Shown: piece after piece, positions 22,065 through 32,335 of the stretch
How the letters are laid out: each line of letters begins with the position of its first letter
Numbering within the stretch: position 1 is the stretch's first letter
Assembly (NCBI RefSeq): GCF_034190915.1
Contig: NW_026947503.1
Span: 17,268,532-17,332,531 of the forward strand
Direction: 5' to 3'
Length of the DNA: 64,000 nt
Origin: Cavia porcellus
Lineage: Eukaryota; Chordata; Mammalia; Rodentia; Caviidae
Notes under the pieces: generated by a model
The model's database searches: none
What the model saw: the letters and a program-made list of their open reading frames with translations, nothing else
What the model was told of the DNA's origin: nothing
Position numbers and translations under genes: made by a program

Positions 22065-22196
22065 TGGTAAACAAGCTGAGCTCAGGGGAAAGTGCGCAGG
22101 GCACTTATGCCAGGCCACTGGGCCTCTGGAACTGGTGGTGCCCACCTGCTTGCTTAGACTCCACAGTCCACCAAGCTCAGCTGGGAACAGACAACA
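22062..22196 (-). other. GC-rich segment at L1 5' end
   Basis: A 135-bp block clearly richer in G+C than its surroundings, lying between the ORF1 break and the candidate TSD at 22197-22205. It could be L1 5' UTR joined to the ORF1 end by an internal deletion, an inverted 5' piece from twin priming, or host sequence if the TSD is coincidental. Confidence 0.4.
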
Positions 22197-22205
22197 TGAC
22201 TGACT

Positions 22206-22824
22206 ATTAACTCTTCCCATCCCCTCTTTGGTATCAGAAGCCTGGTTGTGGTAAAAGTTCTAAGCCTTCAATCTGATCTTATTAGCCATCAGACCCCATC
22301 AAAAGTCTCATTTTTAGAATAAAGTGGGCTCATCTTAGCCAATATACACCCAGGCACTTAGGAGCTTTGCATCAAGAACTGGAGTCAAACACTAGGTATA
22401 AGGATAACAGATTTTCATAGCTCCTTTGTTGCCCAGAATATTATAATACTTTCAAGATCACTGTTCCTGGAATGGGGAATAGAGACTAGTAAGTATGCTT
22501 CTTATTAAGTCACTGATGTGTAGTTCCCTGTGCAAAGGAGAATTGGAGACATATGGCAAGAGTTCTACACCAAGTTTCCTGCTAGCTGTACTCAACCCAG
22601 GACTGTGAGTAGTACTAAACAATTACAATTTGAGGCTGGTGAGTTTGGGAGTCACTTGTCATACAATAGAACAAACTGATAGTTCTTACCAAGATAAATA
22701 ACCAGCAGATCATTTTTAAAAAGGCAAACATATTCTACTTTACCAAAGTTATGAAAATTAATGCAGCCAAAGAATTCATGGTTAGTTATACACAGTACAT
22801 GCATTTTTCAAACATATAAACTCC
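22206..22824. other. Unassigned sequence
   Basis: Flank of the large L1. No recognised gene or repeat. Confidence 0.35.
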
Positions 22825-22995
22825 AGTGTTGCATTTGCTAGTTGCAAGATTTCAAACATGTTACCTAAGCCTCAATTGTATTATCTGTAAAATAAGGAAA
22901 TATAAACATTTATTTCAAAAGATTATTGTAAAAGTTGCAAGAGCTTAGATCAAAGGCCAATGCACAATAATGGCAAACTAAACAAGAATCATTAC
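22825..22995 (+). repeat. MIR SINE, plus strand
   Basis: GCAAGATTTCAAACATGTTA, AGCCTCAATTGTATTATCTG, TAAAATAAGGAAATATAAAC and GATTATTGTAAAAG follow the MIR order ('cttgggcaagttac', 'cctcagtttcctcatctgtaaaatgggg', 'ggattgttgtgag'). Confidence 0.65.
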
Positions 22996-23097
22996 TTCAA
23001 GCCTATAAGATATCAAAGAAAGGTAATATTCATTAGTTATGAGTATGGTGAATGGTCTTTGTGAAAAATGAAGCATAGACTTTTAAAAGTAATAGCA

Positions 23098-23209
23098 AGG
23101 GTCAGTGATATAGTTCAGTGGCACAGTACCTACCTGGTAAACACAAGGCCCTAAGTTTGATCCCTGGCACACACAAAAAATAAATAAATAAATAAATAAA
23201 TAAATAAAA
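23098..23209 (+). mobile_element. ID-like SINE with (TAAA)n tail
   Basis: GTGATATAGTTCAGTGGCAC, then CCTGGTAAACACAAGGCCC and GTTTGATCCCTGG, followed by an A-rich tail expanded into a TAAA microsatellite at 23177-23208. The GGCACAGTACC variant differs from the majority GGCATAAGCACC form. Confidence 0.88.
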
Positions 23210-25020
23210 CAATATTGATCATGCAAGTATGACATGCCTATAATTCTGTTATGGCCGAAGTTAGGCGAGCATGCATTCTGAACATTTTACAAAACAAAAA
23301 ACTTAAAAAAGAAGGTAGAGAAAGCTACAGGGTCACGGTCCTTGTGCTCAATCCTGATTTCCTCTCACACCACATCTCCCTCCTTGTGAGCTGCATGCTG
23401 TCAGGCAACACCTTAAACAGCATTCCAGCTTTTATCAGGTTTTACATAGGGAAAACAGTGTACATCTCATACACATGCCATAAAGAATAAATGGTTGTTG
23501 CATATAATAACTAAATGACTCATTTCCTGACACATGCAGGGTGTAAAATAAATTATTCATTTTTCCCCTGATATCCTCAGGTGAATAGATGGTTTTCTTT
23601 TTGGTTTCTTATTTCTTCAGTAACAATCCATATATTGTGCTAAACAAATGACTCCATTTAGGCAAATATTTTTCAATTAATAAAAACAGAATTGGATTTT
23701 TTATTTTTAAGGGAAAAAGACTGCTTGTCATGCCGAATGTCTTCCTTTTCCAGCCATTTATGCCTTGCCGTGTGGACGGTATTGCTATGAAATGGAAGTG
23801 CTTACTGCTGACCCACAGTAATAAGTACTCATCGCCTACAAGATGCTAACAAAATGAGGGCAGCAATGCTGTACTTTCTTCTAAGGGACCTATTTTCAAT
23901 AGAAATATGGATTGAGTTTTATATCTGCATCCAATCCTATGCGATTGCTGGTATTTCCTTAACTGCTGCCAAGAGTGCCCTCAGCAATCCCCAGGGTGCC
24001 ATAGCATTTTCTCGCTGGCCCTCACCAGGGCCCTTACTTCTGAATCATTCCGTGAGGAGCTAACTGAATAAAACCAATGTGTTCGTGACATTTTGAAATA
24101 AATATTTATTCTGTTTTGTACCAGCTGTCCAAGCAGATATTTACCTCAAATTGATTTAAATGACAATGTTAGATTTGGATTTATGTTATTTTCACTGAAA
24201 TTTAGTTAGATAATTCAATATTTATTAGAATGAAAATAAGTACGGTGAACAAATGGCTTATTTTTCTCATAAAAGTCTCTGTCTCTCTTTCAAAGATAAA
24301 AATGCTGTCATTTACCTCTCTGAAAATATTCTAATTTAATTTTTATTGCCAAGAAATTTTCCAAGCAAATTTCTTGTTAATCCATTAATGAACATGCTTC
24401 TGACAGAAAGAGATATTTTTTGTGAGTAATGTTATATTTCCTACAAATAATATTTTCTTACCTATTCTTAAGACAAAATGTTCTGGCAGTCAACTCAGAC
24501 TGACAAACCTTTGACTGATTTCATTATTAGATTTATCAGTGTGACCTCTGACCCCTCTGCTCCCTTGGATCCAGTCAAAATCCTATGGGAGTTTTGTTTT
24601 CAATTGAGTTAGCTGTTCTCAGGGGCCAGAAATATTTGTAGGATCAAAAAAATAATCTGTTCTGTTTTATCCAAAAACAATAAGGTGTTTCAAAAACAGA
24701 CAGGTATGTGACTGTACTCCCTAATCATGGAAAGTTCCCACCCAGAGTTGAAGTTCATTAAACCAAACTTTGCATAAATTTAGCATTCAGGAGTCTCTGG
24801 AAGGCTTTCACAATAGTGCAGGGTACCAAATAAATTAAAATGAATGTATTTTTTTATCTAATTTTTCTTTCCATTTGAAACACTTGAAGCATATAGGAAA
24901 CAAACAAACAAACAAACAACAACAACAACAACAACAACAAAAAACCCAAGCACATAAGTACTCAAAATTCAGCTATTTTAAGTTAACATTTCTCTCATGT
25001 TTTCTTTCTTTTTTAATGTG
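23210..25020. other. Repeat-poor AT-rich block
   Basis: About 1.8 kb without a recognisable transposon except an AAAC/AAC low-complexity run at 24899-24942. The 23600-24800 part has balanced, non-repetitive composition of the kind often seen in conserved non-coding DNA, but I have no alignment to show conservation. Confidence 0.35.
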
Positions 25021-26081
25021 TGTCAGATACAGATGAAGATCACCGCGTGCTCTTATATCTCCCTCTCTTTACCCTTCTAAGGATGATCTGGTTCCTGAAT
25101 TCGGGGAGTATTTTTAACTTCCACGTTTTGTGTGTATATAAATATAAATGAGCATAATTTTTCTTCATGGTTTTAAATGCTACATGAATTATATTATTCC
25201 ATATGTATTCTTTTGCAACTCAAGTTGCTCAGCGTCAGTACTTTTTAAATTTATCCACAAAGCTCATTTTAAATCTCTCTGGTATTTAAATGCTGTGTGG
25301 TATGAATACACAAATTTAGTTGCTGGGTATTTTAGTAACTTCGGATTTATGTTATACGAATAAAGGTTCAGTGAACATTTTTTAGCATGTTCCCATGTGT
25401 GCTAAAGAGAATGTCTCAGGATAATATTATGAGAAGAGAAACTAACTGTTACCATAAATTATGAAAACTATAGCCACCAGGAGCTAGAAAATTCTATAAA
25501 GTGTCATGTAAATCTCTTTTGCCCCCAGAATTTACTGATTTATTTTTTCTCAACTACACTTGTGATTGTCAGATTTTTCCCTCTTTTATCTCAGTTTTAT
25601 GGTTATGGTCTGGTAATGATGCATTTGTAATTGTTAGCTCCATAATTGTAATAATGCCTGGCATCTTTATTATTAACTGATTTGTGTTTCCTGAATATCC
25701 TTACCACATCTTTTATAAATTTTTATATAATGCTTTTAAAATGATTTCAAGAACTCTTTATTTATTTTGAATATGAAATCTAGTTTGAGGCTCAACTCTT
25801 ATTTATGTATTTTTTCTTTTACTCTTGGGATAACTGTCACTGCTGGGACTGTCAACAAATGTACCTTCTGTCCTATTTTCTTGGTTCTTCTTCACTGTTT
25901 TTGCTATATGCTTTTTAAAAGAGAAGTGGACAGAGATGGGAAAATGATTAGAATAAAATTATTGGTCTGTATTTGCCACTTTTCTCCTTACATTCTTCCT
26001 GACTGGTGAAAGTGAAGAATACCCCCTACTGGGAGTTGTTAAGTGGATAGAAAAGCCTTTAGCTGTAGGTAGTGGGCTAAA
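25021..26081. other. Unassigned AT-rich sequence
   Basis: No recognised gene or repeat. ORFs of 71-80 codons have no supporting features. Confidence 0.35.
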
Positions 26082-26815
26082 CTGATTGTTAAGACTTAGG
26101 CTTGGCACAGAAAGACAAGTACCACATAATCTCACTTACACGGATTTTCCTCCTTTAAAGACCTACCTGTTTAAGGACCATTCAGACTTACCACCAAGGA
26201 ACAGTGTTGGGATTTAAGGCCTGCATTCAGATTTAAGATGCAGGAACACAAGCAACAATGAGGCTTTATAGTCACTTCTTCTGTAATTTAGTGCTATAAT
26301 TTTCACTGATTATACTGTACAGTTCTATTGTTCTTTTACACATTATAGTACTACTTGTAAGAGTTATGCAAATTAAAATAAATTATCAGTTGGGAGTTTC
26401 TTTTGACTATTTTTTGGTTCTTGATATTACAATGTACATACTATATACAGTACAATTTCTCACTTGGTGAATAATATTTTAGTAGGTTAGTGGCAGGAAC
26501 TTATATTAGTCTTTAAACGAGGAATGTCTGTTTATTGAATCCAAAAAGTCTTTTAACTTATAAAAGCGTCATGATGGTTTATCAGAGACTGGGAGGGTTG
26601 AAGAGGGAGAGGCAGTGAATAAAGAGACACTAACAAATGGGTACAGAGCTTCAGTTAGACACAAATAATATGTTTTTGAGATCTATCACATGGCATGGGG
26701 ACCACAGTTAGTAGTAATGTGTTTTTAAACGGTAGGTTTTAAATATTCTTCTTACAATGGAAATGACAAATATGAGTTATTGGATATATTAGATACCTTG
26801 GTATAATCATCAGTC
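26082..26815 (+). mobile_element. Ancient L1 3' UTR, interrupted
   Basis: GGCACAGAAAGACAAGTACC, ACATAATCTCACTTAC (26090-26145), then after an unrelated 0.4-kb gap GAGACTGGGAGGGTTG, ACAAATGGGTACAGAGCTTC and AGTTAGACACAAATAATATG (26580-26680) match the order of old L1M 3' UTRs. The intervening 26160-26575 is either an insertion or unrecognised older L1 sequence; it has an octamer-like ATGCAAAT near 26366. Confidence 0.6.
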
Positions 26816-27835
26816 GATGGAGTCCAAGAAGATCCCCTCGAAAAGACAGGTGTATGTCAGTTTGCTACCCCAAGAAAGTAAGTAGCAAGTTAACTGACTC
26901 ATTACAGAAAAACAATTTCAGGGTGCACAAGTAGAGGACACCAGACTTTGTGGGCGGAGTTATACAGTTAGTAAGGGAGAATAGGAAATATCCCAGCTAA
27001 AGTAGCTAGAGAGGTCTTACTCTTATACAGCAGTTCGGACTGATCCACTCACAAAATCCTTAAAAGCCAGCCTTTAAGGATTCCCCGAGGTGGGCCAAGG
27101 TTCAGCTGACCATTTCTTCAGTTCAGCTTTTCATAGCCCTGGTGGAATCCTTAACAGCTTTAGGAGCAATTTGATTCCTATGATTGTCCTTGTGTGTGAA
27201 GAGCTTAGTGCCAGTTCCTGTCATCAGGAAATTGCTTGAGGAGAGGTGATGTCTTCATGAGGTGATCTGCAAAGCTCTGTTTATTCCAGAAACCAAGATA
27301 ACTGTAGGATTGAATTTCCTGCTTCATTCTAGGGAATCTCTAACTGGTCATTGTGAAAACTTGCAATTGAGATCCCCTGAAAATAACTTAGCTTTTGTCT
27401 TGGTATCTGTCCTCAGTCTTGAAAGGGCGTAAGATAGAAGGGGTCAATCTATGGTTAATAAACCTTGTAACAAAGATTTCCTGAGTGATTAGAATGCCTA
27501 AGTGTAGAGCTGAGCAAGGATCTGTCCCAGAGTTCTAAGGTAAAAAAGAAAACATGACATTGAGTTTTCTTGTCTCCTTTCTACATATTTTTTCTTCTTT
27601 CTTATCTTATAGTGATTCTGCAATTTACACATATATCAAAGTATCACATTGTGCTGTATATGTATAGTAATACTTTATCAGTTGAAGTACATTTTTACAT
27701 AAAATGCTAGTCATAGACTCCTATAAGAGTGTATATATATACTCTAAGAATATTTCAAACAAGTCAATGTGTAATATAAATGCTGATCGTGTGTTTTAAT
27801 GATGTTTGTGTACTCATTTTTGTTCTTGTTTCATT
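26816..27835. other. Unassigned sequence
   Basis: About 1 kb with no recognised gene or repeat. Confidence 0.35.
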
Positions 27836-27905
27836 TTGTTATTGATGTTGAGGATGGAACTCAGTGCCTTGCACATGTGAGTACTCTACCACTAAGCTAG
27901 CCACA
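27836..27905 (-). mobile_element. Diverged ID SINE, reverse
   Basis: GATGGAACTCAGTGCCTTGC, then ACATGTGAGTACTCTACCAC and TAAGCTAGCCAC are a reverse ID head. The GTACTCTACCACTAAGCTAG form is closer to the general rodent ID type than to the main family here, so it is probably older. Confidence 0.7.
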
Positions 27906-28939
27906 ATAATTGTTTTCCTTTTACAAAACTCAGCATTTGTAATCTTGTGTTTTTGTTTTCCCTTATAGAAGACTCACAAATTCTTCGTCTTATTCTTCTG
28001 TTCTCCTTGAAGACCAGGGTCAGGACTTTATCCATAGCACCCTGGATCCAGCCTGAAGCAAAAGAAAGGAGATACAGATACTGGTTTAGGGTCCATCACA
28101 GAAGTGGCCTGTGTGGCTTTCCTTTTTATGTATTTTCAAGACTTTCCTTTAGTGGATTCTGGAAAAGTAGCTTTCTTTAGAAAAATGCTGTTACCCTTAA
28201 TCCTGATACATAAATTTTATCGGATTAAGACACACCTAGAAGACTAGTAAATCTGCATCTAGGTACATGGGGTAGATGTCAGAGGCATGGCATTAAGTGT
28301 TGCATCTAATCCTCTGCCCTCTCTTTCCTGGCCCTGTTTTATCTGCTTCCAGCAGAATGAACTAAGCAGCTTTGCTTTGCCACGTCCTTCTGCCACGATG
28401 TTTCTTCTTTGGAAGTTAGCAAACATATACTCAGTATTTTGAAACCGTGAGCCCCATTAAAGCTCACTCACTTTAAATTGTATATATCAGATGTCATGTA
28501 TTGCTGATGGGATAGCTGAGTGATGTTCTCTGCTCTAAGTCAGTTATGAACAACCAGCAGTCCCATCATAAATGACCCAGTAGAAGGAGCTCTTATGGTC
28601 AATATCTTTCTCCCTGTACCTCATAGCCCTGTTATAAGACCCATCACATGCTAGGGTGCTTCAAGCACTGCCTGCCAGGAGACAGCCAGCCCTCCCTGAT
28701 GTAGTAGCTCTCAAGAAAATCTCTATCTATAGTTCATTTAAAATTCCAGATTTTCCCCAACATTAAATTGCATGACCAGGCTGCATCACTGATAAACATA
28801 TTGAAAAGAAAGTATTAAAACAAACAAACAAAAAAGCAAGGAGAAAAATGAAAAGAAAAAGAAATGTGAAAACACTCTAAAATATTATTAAAATGCATCT
28901 CTGCCCACTGACTAACGAATTATCTAAAGGAAGAAACAA
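27906..28939. other. Unassigned sequence
   Basis: A pyrimidine-rich tract ending CCCTTATAG near 27968 resembles a 3' splice site, followed by an open stretch to 28180. No matching donor, protein similarity or partner exon is recognisable, so I do not call an exon. Confidence 0.3.
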
Positions 28940-29115
28940 TATGTATTTACCACCTACCATGTGTCAAAGGCTTTGAGTGTTTTGTACCATGTAATCTCTA
29001 CAAAAGAAATCTAAAATACAAGGAGGGTTTTTCCTGTAACAAATGGGGAAGATTAGGCTCAGAAAATTCAAATAGTTTCTCTTAGATCTTAAAGGTAGAA
29101 AATAGCAGTGGAGGT
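28940..29115 (-). repeat. MIR SINE, reverse
   Basis: TACCACCTACCATGTGTCAA, CATGTAATCTCTACAAAAG, ACAAATGGGGAAGATTAGGC and TCAGAAAATTCAAATAG run in the order of reverse-complement MIR. Confidence 0.75.
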
Positions 29116-29364
29116 GCTGTACTACTCAGTTTGGTAATAGAGTTGGAGTTGGTGTGAAGTTATAGTACAGGGTCCTGCAGTGTCCTTTCATCTATTCGTA
29201 ATTAGTTATTTAGAAATGTGTTAATTTCTGTATGTGTGTGATGAAATACTTTGACATGATGAAAACACAAACAGCAAAACAAAATTTAGATCGTGCATCA
29301 AAAGCCATGCTTTAAAGGAAAATTTATGTCTATAAGGGACAAAAATTAAAAACATTTCAAGTCG

Positions 29365-30890
29365 ATAGTCTAACGCTCTACCTTAAAAAATCAGAAAAAG
29401 AAAACTAAACACAAGGAAACTGGGAGGAATTTGGTAATAAAGATGAGAATGGAAATAAATATAGTAGAAGATTTTAAAACAAGTAACAGAAACAAATTTA
29501 GGAAACAAAAACTGAGTCTTTCAAAAGGATCAACTGAATTGATAGATTAAAAAAAAAAAGATTTGATCAGTACAGGCTTCCATACGATAATGGTTGCATT
29601 CCTCATGGGGAATTTGTGCCCGGACATAACACATCTTAGTCCTTCTTTTCCCATTTCCCTCCCTTCGCTTCAATCCTTCTTCCCCTCACCACTTATAAAA
29701 CTTTATTTTCATTTTTTCTCATTCTGCTTTTTAAGCCCTGTTCCTTTTCTGTCCCTCTCCTGCCTGCTCCCCTGTTCCCTTTGCCATTTGAACATGTTCT
29801 CCCTGCTTTCTGATGTTAAAAACACTGGCAAATGCTTAACAAGCTAATAAGAAGGGGGCAGTGCCTAACCCAGGCTGCCAGCAGCACGTGTTGGTGTATT
29901 CCAGTGGAGTAGCGCGGTTAGTATTAGAGAAAGTTTTAAAAGGATTAACGAAAATATTCTGAATGATTGTATGTCAACAACTTAATCTGTGGGAAAGAAG
30001 AAATTTTTTAGATAAAAATTGCCAAAACTTACTTATCAAGAAATAGACAACCTGAAGTATTTGTAATAAAATGATGATTTCTAACCAAAAACTCACAGCG
30101 AAAACTATAGGTGCAGATGGCTTCACTCATAAACTCTGTCAAACATTTAGACAAAAAATTACATAATTTTGTCTCTCTGAAGTTAGTATTGCTCTGTCAC
30201 CTAAACCAAAGACATCAAGAAAAGAATACAAAATACCAATGTCTCTTAGATGATAAATCCAAAATGCTTCAAGGAAATGCTACTAATAAAAATGTAGCAA
30301 CATATTGGAAGGATTATAAAAATGAGCTCTAAGGAATGAAAACTTTCCTCAGCATATGAAAGTTACTCAATATAATATCACACATTAAAAGAATAAAAGA
30401 CAAAAACCACAAAGTTTCAATAATATATAAAATACTTCATAAAAATATATCCCCTTTCCACAATTTAAAACAAAACAAAAAAGAGGTAAGGAGACTTTCT
30501 TAAACTAATAAAAAGCATCCACATAAAAGGTTACACTGCAGATAACATAATATCTAAAGTTGGGAGACTGAATGTTTTTTCCTTAAGATCTGGAAGATGT
30601 CTTTCTCTATTATTGCTCTTTAAGATTGGGCTGGAAGTCCTTACCAGGGTGATTAAAGAAGAAAAATGAGAAACAAGTATTTAGATGTAAAACAATAATT
30701 AAAATCACCTTGACTTGTAGTTGACATAAGTAATCTTGTGCTTATAATTCCAAGGGATGTACAAAAATCTTAAGGCTAATAAATGAATTATTCTGTATGA
30801 GGGCATAAGATTGACACAACAAAAATTAGTTGTATTTCTATATATTAGCAGCAAAAAACTTAAAAATGGAATTAAGAAAACACATGAGTG
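29365..30890 (+). mobile_element. Ancient LINE-1 ORF2 relic, interrupted
   Basis: 29400-29555 (AACACAAGGAAACTGGGAGG, GAATGGAAATAAATATAG, CTGAGTCTTTCAAAAGGATC) matches the pre-RT part of old L1 ORF2. 29930-30460 (ACTCACAGCGAAAACTATAG, GCAGATGGCTTCACTCATAA, AAATACCAATGTCTCTTAGA) continues into the reverse transcriptase region, and 30640-30890 further on. Every frame is broken. A pyrimidine-rich segment at 29556-29930 interrupts it. Confidence 0.72.
29556..29930. other. Pyrimidine-rich insert in L1 relic
   Basis: About 370 bp, strongly C+T-rich between 29640 and 29800, lying between two collinear parts of the L1 relic, so it is probably an insertion. I do not recognise the family and see no clean TSD. 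A 94-codon ORF inside is a by-product of the composition. Confidence 0.4.
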
Positions 30891-30892
30891 GG

Positions 30893-31135
30893 TTCTTAAT
30901 GAAACCTCTGTAGACTTTTCTCCTGCAGCTTCCGACACTGTTTCCCAGAAATCTGCAGGTGTACTGACCTCTGGTTTCCCCTGTGGTGACCTGCTCCCTG
31001 GTACATCTGCTGCAACTTCTTTCTCCTCCCTCCCAAGCCTTCTCCCCAGTGCTTTTCTTGACCTCCTCTGGGCCACTCCCCAAATAAATGACTTACACAG
31101 TCTTTTTCTCAGAGAGAACTCAAACTATGATACTC
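30893..31135 (+). mobile_element. Possible LTR fragment
   Basis: A GC-richer segment ending with CCAAATAAATGACTTACACA, CAGTCTTTTTCTCAGAG, which resembles the polyadenylation region and 3' end of ERV-type LTRs. It begins abruptly where the L1 relic stops. The family is not identified and the call is weak. Confidence 0.35.
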
Positions 31136-31184
31136 TTAACTCTGAGATCTGTTCTTAGAGTGAGTTACCTGGATGGGGAGAGCT

Positions 31185-31238
31185 GTGCATGTCGTGATAT
31201 ACAGGAAACAGAAGGAGGAGAGAGGAGCCAGGGAAGCA
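31185..31238 (+). repeat. 54-bp repeat, copy 1
   Basis: Matches 32069-32122 at 52 of 54 positions (mismatches at the tenth and twenty-eighth bases). It contains CAGGAAACAG and GGAGAGAGGAGCCAGGGAAG. Copy 2 sits in a MaLR LTR fragment, so this copy is probably a piece of the same LTR family or of the same original element. Confidence 0.75.
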
Positions 31239-32029
31239 TCAACATTCACGCCATTGGAAAGCCATGTGCCAACCTCTCGGTGAGGGGTTAGGGTTAAGAG
31301 TTAGGGTGCCTGGCTTTCACCTCTTTGTCAAGTGTGATTATTTCTTTATACCACCTATGTAAAGAAACTCATGAACTCATGTAAAGAAAAACACTGAACC
31401 AAACTTCAGGCCCTTAATTCAAATCTATTAAAAAATCTATTTGAATTTATACATTACTACTATCGGAGCAAACCTGAATTTGGCAAAGGACAGATTTTAT
31501 TCTATATACAAAACTACTGCAAAGGAGAAGAGATTTTTGTAACAAGAAGATGGAAACTATTCCAATGAGATCTACAAATGTCTCAAAAGATTAGACAGAA
31601 AAAGACTTCTATAAAGAAAAATAGTAAGGCTAAATAGTACAAGTGTGGGACAGTAGAATAAAGGAGATTGAAAGATGGAATGAACTGATGTTAAACTGGA
31701 GAACGTTCCACCCTATAGTCATTTTATTCCTAAAACCATCCCTTTAGGAGAGATTATTTATGCTCTTTCATCCTCAGGGTAGGTGAAATTCAGGTACCCA
31801 TGAGAAAAAGAATTTGATTAGGGAGCATTATGTTCCAGTTCATCTCAAGAACAAATTAGTTCAGCTAATCATGTACTAGGCAAAGACAGCAGTTGGATGG
31901 ATCGTGTCTGGCTTTGTCACAGGTAAACACAAGGTGGTTTATTCAGTTTTTGCTCCCTGGCACATAATACCTGACCTCTATGGTTTAATTTGGCTCAGTT
32001 TGAGAAGTTATAGTGGGCTGCTTCTAAGG
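31239..32029. other. Unassigned sequence
   Basis: No gene. Contains a short telomere-like GGTTAGGGTTAAGAGTTAGG run at 31286-31306. Confidence 0.35.
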
Positions 32030-32335
32030 TAGGAAGAGCGTGCTGGAAGGGTTGGGCAGAGCAGAGCAGTGCATGTCATGATATACAGGAAACAGGAGGA
32101 GGAGAGAGGAGCCAGGGAAGCAGACATGCCCTGCATGTCTTCCCCAAGCCCCCTCCATGTGACCTGCCTCTTCTGATCAGACCCCTCTCCCTAATAACAT
32201 TTTTAACTCTGACCACTTTGGTGGATTAATCTAATGGTGAGTATAGCAGCACATGACCTAATCACCTTTTAAAGAGCCCACCTCTGAACACTTGAGGCTT
32301 TTGGGGGACCTTCTAGATCTAAACCAATAGAGGGG
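32030..32335 (-). mobile_element. MaLR LTR fragment, reverse
   Basis: GACCTAATCACCTTTTAAAG, AGCCCACCTCTGAACACTTG and AACCAATAGAGGGGCCATCC follow the order of reverse MST/THE1-like LTR 5' halves. It includes copy 2 of the 54-bp repeat at 32069-32122. The ends are not defined. Confidence 0.6.

Larger units (their letters stand above)
16336..22196 (-). mobile_element. Near-full-length LINE-1, reverse strand
   Basis: Reading right to left there is a GC-rich 135-bp segment (22196-22062), the C-terminal part of ORF1 (about 22064-21722), ORF2 (21667-17749) and a 1.4-kb 3' UTR ending at 16336 in an AAAATTTTATTT-type tail. The 9-bp repeat TGACTGACT at 16327-16335 and 22197-22205 is a candidate TSD and would make the GC-rich segment part of the element. 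Several stops and frameshifts in ORF2, the missing ORF1 N-terminus and a nested SINE make it inactive. This is the youngest-looking large element in the window. Confidence 0.92.

Noticed and set aside
27947..28180. Possible exon after a pyrimidine tract ending in AG
   Set aside because: No matching donor, no protein similarity recognised, and it follows a SINE remnant.
30811..31158. 115-codon ORF and its reverse-strand counterparts
   Set aside because: They cover a junction between an L1 relic and an LTR-like segment. Both strands are open, so this is compositional.
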